Shown in pieces: positions 1 to 10,953 of a stretch of 64,000 nt of DNA (position 1 is the stretch's first letter; each line of letters begins with the position of its first letter). The notes below the pieces were generated by a model. It was not told the DNA's origin. It worked only from the letters and a program-made list of their open reading frames with translations, and searched no databases. This stretch comes from Bryoerythrophyllum caledonicum. Its lineage: Eukaryota > Streptophyta > Bryopsida > Pottiales > Pottiaceae. The stretch lies in the NCBI GenBank assembly GCA_963971425.1, contig OZ020515.1:6898291-6962290 (forward strand), given 5' to 3'. Both the position numbers and the translations under genes were made by a program.

Positions 1-237
1 AAGGAAGCAACAAGTCAGTCTACTCTTGATGGCTTGTGAAAATGCATCACTTGCATAGAAGTGAACTCCGTATTTGGTCATAAAGAAGGTGCGTTAACTG
101 GACATATCCGGTTCTATGCTTTTGTGCTTCGACAGCTTCTGTGCTATTGGACAAACCCTGTCTGCATCAACGCCATACATGCCTAAAAGTTAATGCTGGT
201 AGATCTGCTGGGTATCTAGTTCAATGGTAAGCTTTCA

Positions 238-519
238 AGGCCAGGAAGAATTGACCCCCTTGCTCGTTCTTACTTGAGGAGGCCACGAGGTGGTGGGGCC
301 AAGCCTAGCCCCTATTTTGTTTTTGGATGGGGCCCTATTTATAGCAAGAGAGGATCCTCAAGGATAAACAATGACCGTTGGCCCCAAATTTGTCCCAAAA
401 AATCCAAAAAAAGCCTCTGGACCCCCCAAAATAAGAGGGCTAGAAAAATGACCCCACGAAATGAAGATGGGGCCCACCTTGGATAAGGACGAGTGAGGGG
501 GTCAATTCTCCCTGGCCAA
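238..519. mobile_element. MITE, G-rich family (282 bp)
   Basis: Short non-coding element with terminal inverted repeats. The left end reads GGCCAGGAAGAATTGACCCC, and the reverse complement of the right end reads GGCCAGGGAGAATTGACCCC. The repeat continues about 10 bp further inward. It is flanked by CTTTCA at 232-237 and 520-525, the likely target duplication. The interior is rich in GGGGCC and GGCCCC blocks and resembles the MITE at 48435-48816. No coding capacity is visible. The superfamily is not determined; a longer imperfect duplication cannot be excluded. Confidence 0.75.
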
Positions 520-525
520 CTTTCA

Positions 526-1435
526 ACCTGCATGGTACGCAGTTTCACCACTGCCATCACAACGTTCCGTGCTTGTTTGTGTGCTTATGTGCTTCTAACT
601 AATGAGAACTACACTATCTTGCAGGAATAATCTCGAGTGTGGAGATTTTTCAAAAAATACTTTTGAGGTGCTGTGGAGATTCTTCAATAAAAAACACTTC
701 TGAGGTGTTGGAGTGTGGAGATTCTTCAGCAACAAGTATTTGTGAGCTTCTAGAGTGTGTGGATTCTTCTGCAACAAGGTAAATTAAAAGAGATGTTTCA
801 AAAGCTGCTTGAGCGACTTTTTTTACAAAAGAAGTACAAGCTAGTAGAGAACTTACCTTGGGAGTTGCTTGTCGCAGACTTGAATTGGAGCTAGCCATCT
901 TGGAAGGATTTTGTTGTAGCAACAACACATATTAAACACAACCAACACAAATATAACACTACCAACACAAAAGAGAGAAAAACAACACAAATGTAATACT
1001 ACCCATACAAGTGAAATCAGATGTGGACACTCTTGTATACAAAGTGTCTTTGTTTTGGTGTAGGATATTTGTAGGAGTTTGGCGGGCATCAATTCTGCCC
1101 ATGCAAAATATTCCATGTACAAGTGGTACTTAATTGCAAAGTCACCTTGCACGTCCAAACCTCCGTTGTCTCCATCATTATGTTTCTATTTCAAGCAGAT
1201 TTTGCACTCCCTATCACACCCAATTGTATCCTATCATTCCTCAAATTGCATGCATTTGTGCATTGATTTTGGGCATTAGGTTAGGCTTGAAGCATCATTT
1301 TTGCAGTCGTGCTTATATTTGTGGCTTGGACTGGTATTGTATGGTATGGCTTCAGTTTGTCAGGGCACCTCAATCTCTGTATGACCTCATTCTGTTTGTA
1401 ATGTTGGTGTGCATGACTTGAAATGCCTAATGCAA
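526..1435. repeat. Intergenic DNA with a short tandem repeat
   Basis: Positions 636-780 hold about three degenerate units of 50-65 bp built on GAGTGTGGAGATTCTTCA followed by an A-rich stretch and TGTGAGGT-like text. The rest is AT-rich with short repeated ACACAA motifs near 925-1000. I see no gene here; the small open frames are uninterrupted by chance and lack any family signature. Confidence 0.5.
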
Positions 1436-1446
1436 GCTAATTTTTA

Positions 1447-2620
1447 ACAAACACATGAGACCACTATGAGAGGCCCTTGGATCCAAGGCACACTGGGAGG
1501 GGTCAATGGTACGTTTTCATTCTTTAAAATGCATGCATGTTGAAGTTGTGATTATGGTTTGCAACTTTGCATGAGGTGAAGTTTCTCAAGTTTCATACTA
1601 AAAGTTGATATTTTAAAAACACTTGAGACCCCTTTGAGAGGCCCTCAAAAACGAGGCACACTTGGAGAGGTTAATGGTTCTCTTTCATTCTTTTAAATCC
1701 ATGCATGTTGACGTTGTGATTATGGTTTGCATGACTTGAAGTTGCTGAAGTTTCACATTGTAAGCTGATATACTAAAAACACTTGAGACGCATATGAGAG
1801 GCCCTTGGATCCGAGGCACACCAAGAGGGATCAATGGTACTTTTCCATTCCTCATTATGCATGCATTTGTCCATTTTTTTGAGCATGAGGTCGGGCTTGA
1901 GTTGAAAATGATGTTGCCTTGCTTCCTTAAAAACGTCGTGTTCCTTGTTGAGCCGCCTCGGAATGTGCATCTCCTTGTCTGTGATCATTGCTTACTGATG
2001 GTATTGCATGCTCCAAATTCAATAAGAATTGGCACCTTGTTCGTGCTTGGCACTGGAATACAGCTCCTTGGTGTGGTCACTTTCAATGTCATGATTGTTG
2101 GCGTCAGCTCAAATTGCCCTAATTGACTTCTACTAGTTGAGATTTCAATGCACTTGAGACCCTTGTGAGAGGCCCTCAGATCCGGGGCACACCTAGAGGG
2201 GTCAATGGAACTATGTCATTCTTCATAATGCATGCATGTTGACATCGCAATTATGGTTTGCATGACGTGAAGTTGCTCAAGTTTCACTCTATCAGTTGCT
2301 CAAGTTTCACTCTATCAATTGATATTCTAAAAATACTTGAGTCCCCTTTGCAAGGCCCTCAGAGCCGAGGCACACCTGGAGGGATCAATGTTACCGATGC
2401 AATCTTCAAAATGTATGCATGTTCATGTCATGATGCTTGCTTGTATGAGCTGAAATTGCCCAAATTGCAGTCTACAAGTTGCAATTCAAGTTTAAAAAAT
2501 ACTTGAGACCCTCAATGTGGGAGGCCCTTGTATTGGAGGCACACTTTGAGGGGTGACCTATACTTTTTTGTTCTAAATTTTTATGCATGACCAGTTCGTT
2601 ATGATTGTGAGCATGAGCTG
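1447..2620. repeat. Degenerate tandem array, about 160-370 bp units
   Basis: Six diverged units each start with a core like CACTTGAGACCCCTTTGAGA followed by GGCCCT, GAGGCACAC and GGGGTCAATGG. Units begin near 1452, 1621, 1782, 2150, 2333 and 2498. Between cores are shared strings such as ATGCATGCATGTTGA and GATTATGGTTTGCATGA. Spacing is about 165 bp for adjacent units and longer where a unit carries an insertion (1782-2150). This looks like a small decayed satellite-type or subterminal transposon repeat. No gene is present. Confidence 0.7.
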
Positions 2621-2739
2621 AAATTGCTCAAAATGCCCGGTTGTATGATGGTCTTGATGTCGTGATTTCTCTAATGATCCAGATGAGAGACTTCATTTTA
2701 GATCCAGCCCTAGCACGGGAGGATATGGAGATGTCGTCA

Positions 2740-5700
2740 TCAGATGAGCACAACATCACATGATTTTGACAGGACCGCTGAACACTTGGACGAGGATGGT
2801 AGGATTTTGGGTACGCTCTTTGAGAGCATGCGTTTGCCAGCTGAAAGGTTGGGCATGGCGCTTCACGTGAAGGATCCAACAATCCAAGCCTCGGAGATGG
2901 AGGTGGATTTGAGCTTGGAGGCAACGGAGCAAGCATTGAGGAAGTCCATTCATAGGACATCCTATGATGTTCTACAAAGGTCTATCTTCCCACACATGCC
3001 GGAGCTTCACATCTCCTTGTGCTGGATGTTGTCCATGATGGAGGTCTGTGTTCCAATGAAGCCCAACATTGAGAAGTTGAAGGGTGAGTTTGTGAAAGGA
3101 TACCGCTCGGGATCAACATGTTTCTATGTTGCTTTGAAGAATTTATCTATGGTGGAGAGGGAGGTTCTTCCAAAAGAGCGTGTGGGTTGGTCAGAGCTAT
3201 GGCAGGAGGAGGATAGAAAGTTTGAGGCAATGATTTAAGACCTGGGTCATATTTGCAGGCGCTTTTAAACCAATTCTTTTATGTATGGGATGAAAATCAC
3301 TGTCACCTTGCATGGATGGAGGTAATCTCTACCATGCACAAGAGTGACGTAGCGTTGTACATTCTGGTGCGGGGCGGTGTTGTTGGAGCCAACGGTGTGG
3401 AATGGACACATTCTCCTGAACGCTATGACCGATTAGAATTAGTGAGTTCCTTTTTCCTGAAATTCCATTATTTCTTTCATTGCACCTGTTAGGTAATTTT
3501 TTCTGATTTATTGTCACTAAGAAACTGAACATTATTGAGGTTTATGTTCATTGATTTCTAGGAAGAAGGATTCCAATCACATGACCCAACAGCTTACGCA
3601 CAACCTAAAGAAAATTCAACATTTCGGTCTATTGGACTTTGATCAATTGAAAGGGTTGATCATTGAGGAAGACTACCAGGCTAGTGTGGCGGAGTGGGGG
3701 CAGAAAGGGACAAAGAAATGGTACCATATGACCTTTGATGCATTCCTGAAGTTATTATATGAGGTACACTCACAATGTATGGACTCAGGTTATTTTGAAT
3801 TTCTGAGTGTATCGATTCATGGAAGACTATTCTAAACTCTTTATTGTTGATTATATATATAGCAAGAATTGATTGCCGCACATGAGGATTGCATTTGCTT
3901 GTCACAGGTGTTGGAGCATATTGGAGTGGGAGCTTAGCCAAATTGATTACTCAATGCTCTGAAGCGGTGGCGAAGAAAAAGACTCAGTGCAGTACCTTGC
4001 TCACTCGCTTGCTGGCAATTGCAAACCCGGGTAACTGCGAGGAGTTCTTCTACAAGGTATGTGCATCTCCAAATTTTGTATAAATGTCTATTATTATGAA
4101 TTTTTAGAGGTTAGCGGTGACCAATTTATGCATCAATAATTTTATGTTTACTCCTTGTATGATTCGTTTTGTTTCAGATTTTACACCATCACAACGTATA
4201 CTAGAACAAGCTAGAGATCACGCCGGAGAAGCTCCAGTTGATTTTCACAACCAAGGCCGCAGCCAAGTTTAAAGGCCAGTGGATGCGGTGGTGAAACATG
4301 TATAAGGAAAACAGAGATGAGTACAACTTCCTGAAGGCTCCATGCTTGGACACCAATCTTTGCTCTTGGCTTGACCTGGCTTCTTTTTGGGCAAGAATAC
4401 GTTTTTTTTCTTAGTGTTGTTATTTAACTTCAATGTTTGTGAATGTGGATTTGTTTTCAACAACGATTTTACAATTTACAGCTAGAAGAGGAGGCAGAGA
4501 AGTTGTTCTCAAAGATTTTGAAGGAGGAAAACGTTATCATCAAGAGAGAGGGTCTTTCAAACCCAATCCTTGACATTGTTTCATGGATTGAGTCCAATCC
4601 TCTGACTTTCTGGAATAGGGCATTCAAAAATCACTTGGAGTTGAAGCCCAGTTACTTGAACTTTGAAGAATTCTTGAAGCAGCCCGAGATATTGCAGACC
4701 TTGAAGAGGATGGTTCTTAGGTATTTTTGGAGGGAACTGTTGACAATGGTGTGCTCCAGCTACGGGAGTTGCCCATCCGATTCAAGAAGTGGATTGATGC
4801 TATTGTTTGCAAGGACTGCATCTTCACCAACTCGCAGCTGCGGCGCTTTACTTGCCATCACCTAGCTCAATGCCCCTGAAACTTAGAGCTCCATAGCACT
4901 GCTCCAATTTCGGGGAATAAATAGGAGCACCGAAAGTCTTGCAATGCCCTAGCGTTGCAGCAAGGCACGCGCTGCGGTTAGCTCTTCTATTCTAGTGACA
5001 GAAGAGCGTGAGCTTTCTTAGAAGGCTAAAACAAGGACAATGGAGCGGGCAATAAAAATTGGAGCCAAGACGGGAGAGTAGGCGGCCGCACGGTTGAAGA
5101 AGGAGACAACAAAGAAGGAGTGGAATAATATAATCCTCAGGAGCAAGGAGCTGGCGGCGATGGTAGCGAAGGAAAGGCCCAAAAAGTTGCTTTTGGTGGT
5201 AGGTCTGGGAGAGTTTTTGCAGCCGCTACATGTGTTGACTACATTTGGCGTTTCTCCATCAGCCAACAGTTGCCCTAGAGCTTACGTTGCGAAGCCTTCA
5301 CAGACGGTCTACTCCATTCCCGTGGTGGAGCATGCCAAGTCGAATGTTGGCGTTGAAGTACCGGGCCACAACGCCTTCTCCATCTTTGCTGAGTTTGATA
5401 GTGTTTCATCCTCTGAGGATGTTCCGCCAGTTTGGAGGGACATGGCGCACTGTTTGAAGGCCCACACCGGATTGTGGACGCGAGTCTTGAACAAAAATCT
5501 GTCCAACGACAAGTTGGTGGACTTGTTTGTATTTGACGTCCCAGAGGACTTGTCTGTCTCGAGTATCAAGGTGGTACTATGGTCCCGGTGTCGAACATGC
5601 TTTGAATAGTGCTGACTGCGAACGGCAGGAAGGAATCCCCGTAGATTCAAAAGTGCTTCGAGCTCGCAATGGAATTCTTTCACAATAAACTCGGGGCAAT

Positions 5701-6405
5701 CATTGTGTTTTACCCAGGTTCCAAGTTCATTTCTAATTAATCGGTTTCTTGGGCGTCGTGGGCGGCTTTCCGAGAGGAGGCAAAGTGGGTTGCCATCGAC
5801 GGACTTCTCCTCTTCTCCGACGCAGGCCTTGACCGCACGCACAAGACCTTCATGGTCAAGTGCTCCGTAGGGAAGACCAATCCGCCTGTTCCATTTTCCT
5901 TCAACGATAGAATGGAGCTTCTGGCGAATGGGATTGAGTTATCGACTAACGGTCATTTGACCAACTTCATTATCAATGACGCACTCACGTTGAGGGCCTT
6001 CACCGGGACACCATGGCGGGATTCAAGAAAAATGTCGTAGAATCTCATGGAGGCTCTTATTGATCTTTGTGCAAAGGAGGATGAGACCGTGATGGACCTC
6101 ACCACTTCTACGGGTTTGTATTTTACTTTCTCTATTTTTTTTTATGGTTTTTTAATTCTAATTATAATCTTTGTTGTTTTCCACACTAATTCCAGGCACA
6201 TTTGCAAGACCCTCAAGCACCATATCCTTGCCTTGGAGGCGGACAAGGATTTGATTGACAAGGTGCTCCGATCTCTTATTCCCCTCATGGTGGAGGTGGA
6301 GACGGCAAATGTAGAGCATGTGGAGGAGCCTTCCTGCAAGCGGCCATTGGAGGATGGCAATGACGAGCCTGAGATCAAGACTGCGCCAAAGAGAACTTGT
6401 GAGTA
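2740..6405 (+). pseudogene. Decayed ParB-like/DNA-methyltransferase-like gene
   Basis: A multi-exon gene relic. Coding-like blocks lie at about 2744-3236, 3253-3450, 3553-3762, 3905-4057, 4178-4406, 4483-4720, 5040-5607, 5770-6040 and 6047-6115, ending near 6200-6405. Several are bounded by plausible AG acceptors and GT donors (for example 3762, 4057 and 4482). The second block contains YVWDENHCHLAWMEV, which fits the ParB/sulfiredoxin-type DGxHRxxA motif with substitutions. The block at 5100-5607 has LVDLFVFDVPEDL, positioned like a D-P-P-Y-type catalytic motif. The block at 6047 has LIDLCAKEDETVMDLTTSTG, which resembles the glycine-rich SAM motif I at the C-terminal end of beta-order N6/N4 methyltransferases. 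In-frame stops and frame breaks (for example near 3237, 4203, 4290, 4730 and 6038) make it a pseudogene. It matches the plus-strand gene of the 13.84-kb transposon in architecture rather than closely in sequence. The family assignment is inference from motifs. Confidence 0.5.
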
Positions 6406-6409
6406 AGTT

Positions 6410-7449
6410 CTCTTCCTCTTTAATTGATTGATGTTATTGCGTTCTATCAAGCCGCATCTCTAATCAAAATTGTTTGTAGGCGGTACTTCCCGTCGCTGAT
6501 GGCTAAGTTCTCCATCAACACCTCGAGTCGGAGTGTTGGCTGGCTTTGCAAGCGTATTTGACAGTCCGGAGCAGCCGCATATCTTGCCTAAGTATGCAGA
6601 GGTTGTTGATGTCGCACTCGCAGCGCAGCCGTTGCCTCCACCTTGCCCACTGACCGCTAGACTGTACGCCCGTGTGGAGGTTTTACAGATGTAGACTGTA
6701 GAGGTGGAAGAGGGTAGTTTTAATTATGATTTCATTTATTGATAATATCTCAATTTCGATGCTAGATATAGAATTACTGCATCTGAAATATTGAAATAAC
6801 TATAAATGTTTAAAATAATCATCTCATTTTGACGTTTACATTTACTACCATAAATCTTAAAACCGTATTTTCCATTATTGAATTATGAATTTCCTCCTCC
6901 ACCACACAGTTACAGTCCTTCGGACGAGGTCAATGGAAATCTATGTCCTCAACTCTAGTCCTTCATTCTATTTTTAAAATTGTCCAAATAGTTTAAATAT
7001 AAATGACGGCCATAGACGCCACTTTTATATCTAAGAAATTAGACTGTAGCTCGAGGCCTACATTTTCTTGTCTTTCTATTAAAAAAATTTAAAATTTGTA
7101 TAAATAGCTCGCCTATAGTTATAGTGATAGGCATTCCTTTTATTTTCATAATAAAAACCACACAAAAAACTATCATGAAATCATTGCGCACCGCTTGCTG
7201 CTCATCGCTCACTACTCATTGCTCACTAGATAACATTCTTGGAGATTATAGACACTCCCATTTTTAGCATGCCTTTTTTGTATGATGGCTGTTATGAATG
7301 CTTGAGGCAAGTACACTAGGTGGCAGCTAGTTTGCTAAAAAAAATCTATTGTTGTGTGATCTTACAATATTGTCAAGAATTTTTTGTGGACATGAAAGTA
7401 AACTCTACTCTTTTTCAATGCACTTTAAGGTTTTGGATTTGAAACCTAT
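6410..7449. other. AT-rich intergenic DNA
   Basis: The first 300 bases still contain coding-like text from the preceding pseudogene (for example RYFPSLMAKFSINTSS near 6480). The remainder is AT-rich, with a short GCTCATCGCTCACTACTCA repeat near 7198-7230. No gene or RNA is recognised. Confidence 0.4.
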
Positions 7450-7453
7450 TTAA

Positions 7454-8233
7454 CCCCTAAAGGACCAAGTGTCCTCTAGAGGGACGATTTTGATTTTGGG
7501 TAGGTTCCAAAAATTTGAAAAAAATCTTTTTTTTTAAAATTTCTATTCTAGATTGTCCCTAATGAGAGCTTTGTTGAGGTAGTTTTTTGTATTTTGGATT
7601 CATGGTTTGAAAGTTAGTACCACTCAAAGTTAGAAATGGAGACTCCGCGCACCTCCAAAATTTTGCTAGAAGTTTCTATTGACATTAAGATTTTTCATAC
7701 ATATAGAAAATATTACCTTCTTTGAATATGTCAAAAAAATTATTGTCTTTAGTGTAGATAACATTTTAACTCAAGTCAAACATTTTTACACATTTTGGGC
7801 AAGCAAGAAAAAACTTTATCTTTTCTACGTAAAACCTAGAGGTCTTCATATTTTTCACATTTTTAATTTTTTTCATCAACAATATGTGGTGAACTAATAT
7901 CGTGTGTAGGGATCTAATATCATGCTTACCACAATGGTAAAAGATTTAGACCTTGTATAGTGCAAAAATTTGATACCAAGTGAAGCCAGAGTCTGTTGAT
8001 CCACTCAACACATGAAAGAAAATGAACCATTTTCTTGACTTCAAACACTATAATCTATCGATATGTGAAGTCAAAGATTATGAAATTTTGTGAGTATGTT
8101 ACTTAGTAAGTCTTTATTGAGATCCTAAGGTAAAAAATATAAATATATGGTTTTACTTTCTTCCTTAGTCATTGCACTAGAATCAACAATTTTGAAGTGT
8201 TTTTGGTGTGAAATTGGCACGGTCCTTTAGGGG
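7454..8233. mobile_element. TTAA-flanked MITE, family A (780 bp)
   Basis: The termini are CCCCTAAAGGACCA and, inverted, GGTCCTTTAGGGG. Both sides carry TTAA (7450-7453 and 8234-8237), the duplication typical of piggyBac-like elements, although the parent transposase is not in the window. The interior carries text repeated elsewhere here (15096-16023, 37560-38220 and partial inverted copies), such as TTCAAACACTATAATCT and AAGTCTTTATTGAGATCCTA. It is non-coding. Confidence 0.8.
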
Positions 8234-8520
8234 TTAAGGTTGTACAATCGACCCTCTTTGAATGTTACCTCTTTATATGTTATAATTTGATAAATTTTAT
8301 GAAAAGTTTTGCTCCCTAAAAATTAACGCTACTAAGTCTTATATGTTAAGTGTTATAACATTTTCCGCTCCCTCCTTTCTTAATTTTACCTCTATCAGTG
8401 TTAAAGTTGAAATAACATCATTATACATGCAGTACATTGGAGCTAAAAGTTTTGATGCTCCTTTATCTAACAACCTGTATCTTTTGCACTTAACTTGTTT
8501 GCATTTTCAATTAACATGAA

Positions 8521-8822
8521 GTGGGAGAGGGAATTGAGACACAATTATGTAACTTAGTGGAAGAGGGAGTCGGCCTGGGAGAGTTGAAGAGAAAGAGAGT
8601 TGGGATTGAGAGGGTTAGAGTTGGAATTGAAAGGGGATAGTCAAGGAAGTGGGTCTAAGAGGGGTAGGATTTAGAGTCATGTCGGAAAAGGGGGGAGTCG
8701 GGACAAGAACATGCTGGGGAAGGAGAGGGGAGGGGGAGGAGTAGAAGGTCGAGTCAGAGAGGGGGAGAATAGTAGGGGAGTCAAGGGAGAGGGTTAGGGG
8801 AAGTGAGGGGAGTCGAGGCATG
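8521..8822. repeat. Purine-rich GGGAGAG stretch
   Basis: About 300 bp of strongly purine-biased plus strand made of GGGAGA, GGGGAG and AGTCGGG variants. It sits between the left end of the pogo element and its coding region. No coding is inferred. Confidence 0.6.
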
Positions 8823-8891
8823 GGTTCAGAGGATTTGAATATTTTTTATTCATTTTGAAGTGAATATTTATTTTGTTCTTATTTCTTTAGG

Positions 8892-10203
8892 CAATTTTGA
8901 CGTCATGGAGTGAGAAAAGATCTACCTCAAAATTAAATGTGAGTTTCCATGTTTCAATTGTTGAGCCTTGGTCAAGGATTGCAATGGACAAGGGTCGCGA
9001 ATACACTTTGAAGGTGCAACAAGAATTTATTTCTCATCATGAGGGGGTTTTGGCTGTTGGCCACAAGTTTACCAACAAGGCTTTGTGTGAGTGGGCAAAT
9101 GTTAAATTCAATGTCTTAGCTTCTTAGATGACTATTGGTAGACTGTTGAAACGAAAGGGATTGATTACTACGGTCATTGGTGTGGGCAACTTGGATGATT
9201 TGAAGCGCATGAGAAAGGTTAAAGGTTTAGAAGTGGAGGCAGCTACTTTCACTTGGTTCACTAAAATGCAAGAGAAGGGGGTTTTTTAATGTGATAATCT
9301 TGGGATAATTGCGCCAAAGAGATTACATGCATAGTTATGGAGGAATGCAAGTGAGAAGAAGCTTCAATTTTCAAATGGCTAGGTAGAGAAGTTCAAGAAT
9401 AGGTTTCTAATTAAAGGTTATGTTGGCCAAGGAGAAGATGCATCAACGGATAGTTTAGAAGCGGTTTTGAAGAAAAAAGAGGATATTAAGGCCAAATCAT
9501 CTCAGTACCACATTGGTGATGTTTTTAACATGGATGAGACTAGTCTCTTTTACAAATTAGAACCAAATTGTGCTTTAGCTACAAAACAAATATTTGGGAA
9601 GAAGAAGCAAAAAGAGCGTATTACGATGGCACTTATTGTAAATGGTGATGGAAGCATTTGCCTTCCTCCATTGATTATAAATCAGTATCTAAAGCCTCGA
9701 GCTTTCATCGTAAGGCACATTTAGAAGCCGAAGAATTTGAGGGTAATCTAGGCTGCAAATAAGAAAGCATGGATGACATGAAATTTTGAGAAGTTCATAT
9801 TAGATTTTGAGAGGAGGATGGTGATGGTAGGGAAAGAGAAAGTACTCTTACTTGATGATTTTTCTGGACATCAAGTGCCAAATGTAGATTCACAATTGAG
9901 GGTGACGCAATTATTATTCTGACCTCCAAATACCACCAGTCGCTTTCAACCTATGGATGCAGGCATTATTGCATTATTCAAAATCCATTACCGGAAGTTG
10001 GTGATTCAGCATTAAATAGATTGTATCATGGTAGAGAAAGATTTTGCAATTGATGTATATCAAGCTCTTTAGATCATGATTGAGAGAGCATGGCGTAGTG
10101 GAGTTATTATATCAACAATTCAGAATTGTTGGAGGCATACATGTATTCTTCCATGTCTTGTTGAAAATGAAAGGGATGAAACTAGGCGTTTGATGACGTT
10201 GTA
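8892..10203 (+). pseudogene. pogo/Tigger-like transposase, inactivated
   Basis: Translation in one frame gives a recognisable pogo/Tigger (DDE_1) transposase. The N-terminal CENP-B-type DNA-binding region includes HKFTNKALCEWANVKFNVLAS. It is followed by the catalytic blocks FNMDETSLFYKLEPN (first D), VLLLDDFSGHQ (second D) and PPNTTSRFQPMDAGII (third D). About ten in-frame stops interrupt it, most of them TAG (after LAS, HA, NG, HI, RVI and QAL). This is consistent with C-to-T decay of CAG and TGG codons. An acidic tail appears to continue to 10380 and resume at 24221-24290 on the far side of the inserted element (ECDIDEVTVDDDDMVEEV). It is a transposase relic without activity. The upstream start is not determined. 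Confidence 0.85.
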
Positions 10204-10380
10204 GCTTTACTTTGTTATTAGCATACATTGTTATCATCTTACATTAAGGAAAATGACACTATGGAGGCTCATGAGTTTATCAATTACGAGCTGAAGTTTG
10301 ATTTTGAATGAGCTTTGATTTGAATATTGAACCTACTGATGATGATATGATAATTTTGTTATCCTCTAAATATCAAGAAT

Positions 10381-10431
10381 AACACACAATTAAGCAATTA
10401 TGCACTTGGCCATATAAAAGTGCACTTGGGT
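10381..10431 (+). repeat. Left terminal inverted repeat of the 13.84-kb element
   Basis: AACACACAATTAAGCAATTA and onward to GCACTTGGCC, then ATATAA and GTGCACTTGG. Short copies of TGCACTTGG occur twice here and once near the right end, giving a possible subterminal binding pattern. Confidence 0.85.
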
Positions 10432-10953
10432 ACAATGGCGGCCATTGCAAACAAAAGTGGCAAAATTGCAAAAAAAAAAAAAAAAATCAAAGAAAAAAAA
10501 TGATTTCCAAAGAAATAAAATTGAGCTTCTACAACAAGATTACGTACAATCATGGTTGTTAATATTGGAAGCAATTTTTTGGCATTTTCAACTAATTTGT
10601 GGTGGCCCCTTGTTAATATTAGATAAATATATATTTAATATAGTTTCACAATATTTCAAAGATAGATTTGAAGGATTGTAGTATACAAACAGGCGTAATC
10701 ACAGAAAAACATAGTTTATGCAAGGGTTGGCAGTTGATTAAAAGATATTCAACATAGTATATAATGCATACAATGGTGGAAACTAAATATAGATTCTTCT
10801 ACAAATGGACTTAGCACCAATAGTAAAATTACCTTTACTCTATAGGATTAATGACATAACGTCTTACATCACCCTTAGAATATACTACTCTTACACAAAC
10901 ACTATATATCAATTATCATACACAACTAGTATACTCTCATAAAGGCACACTAT

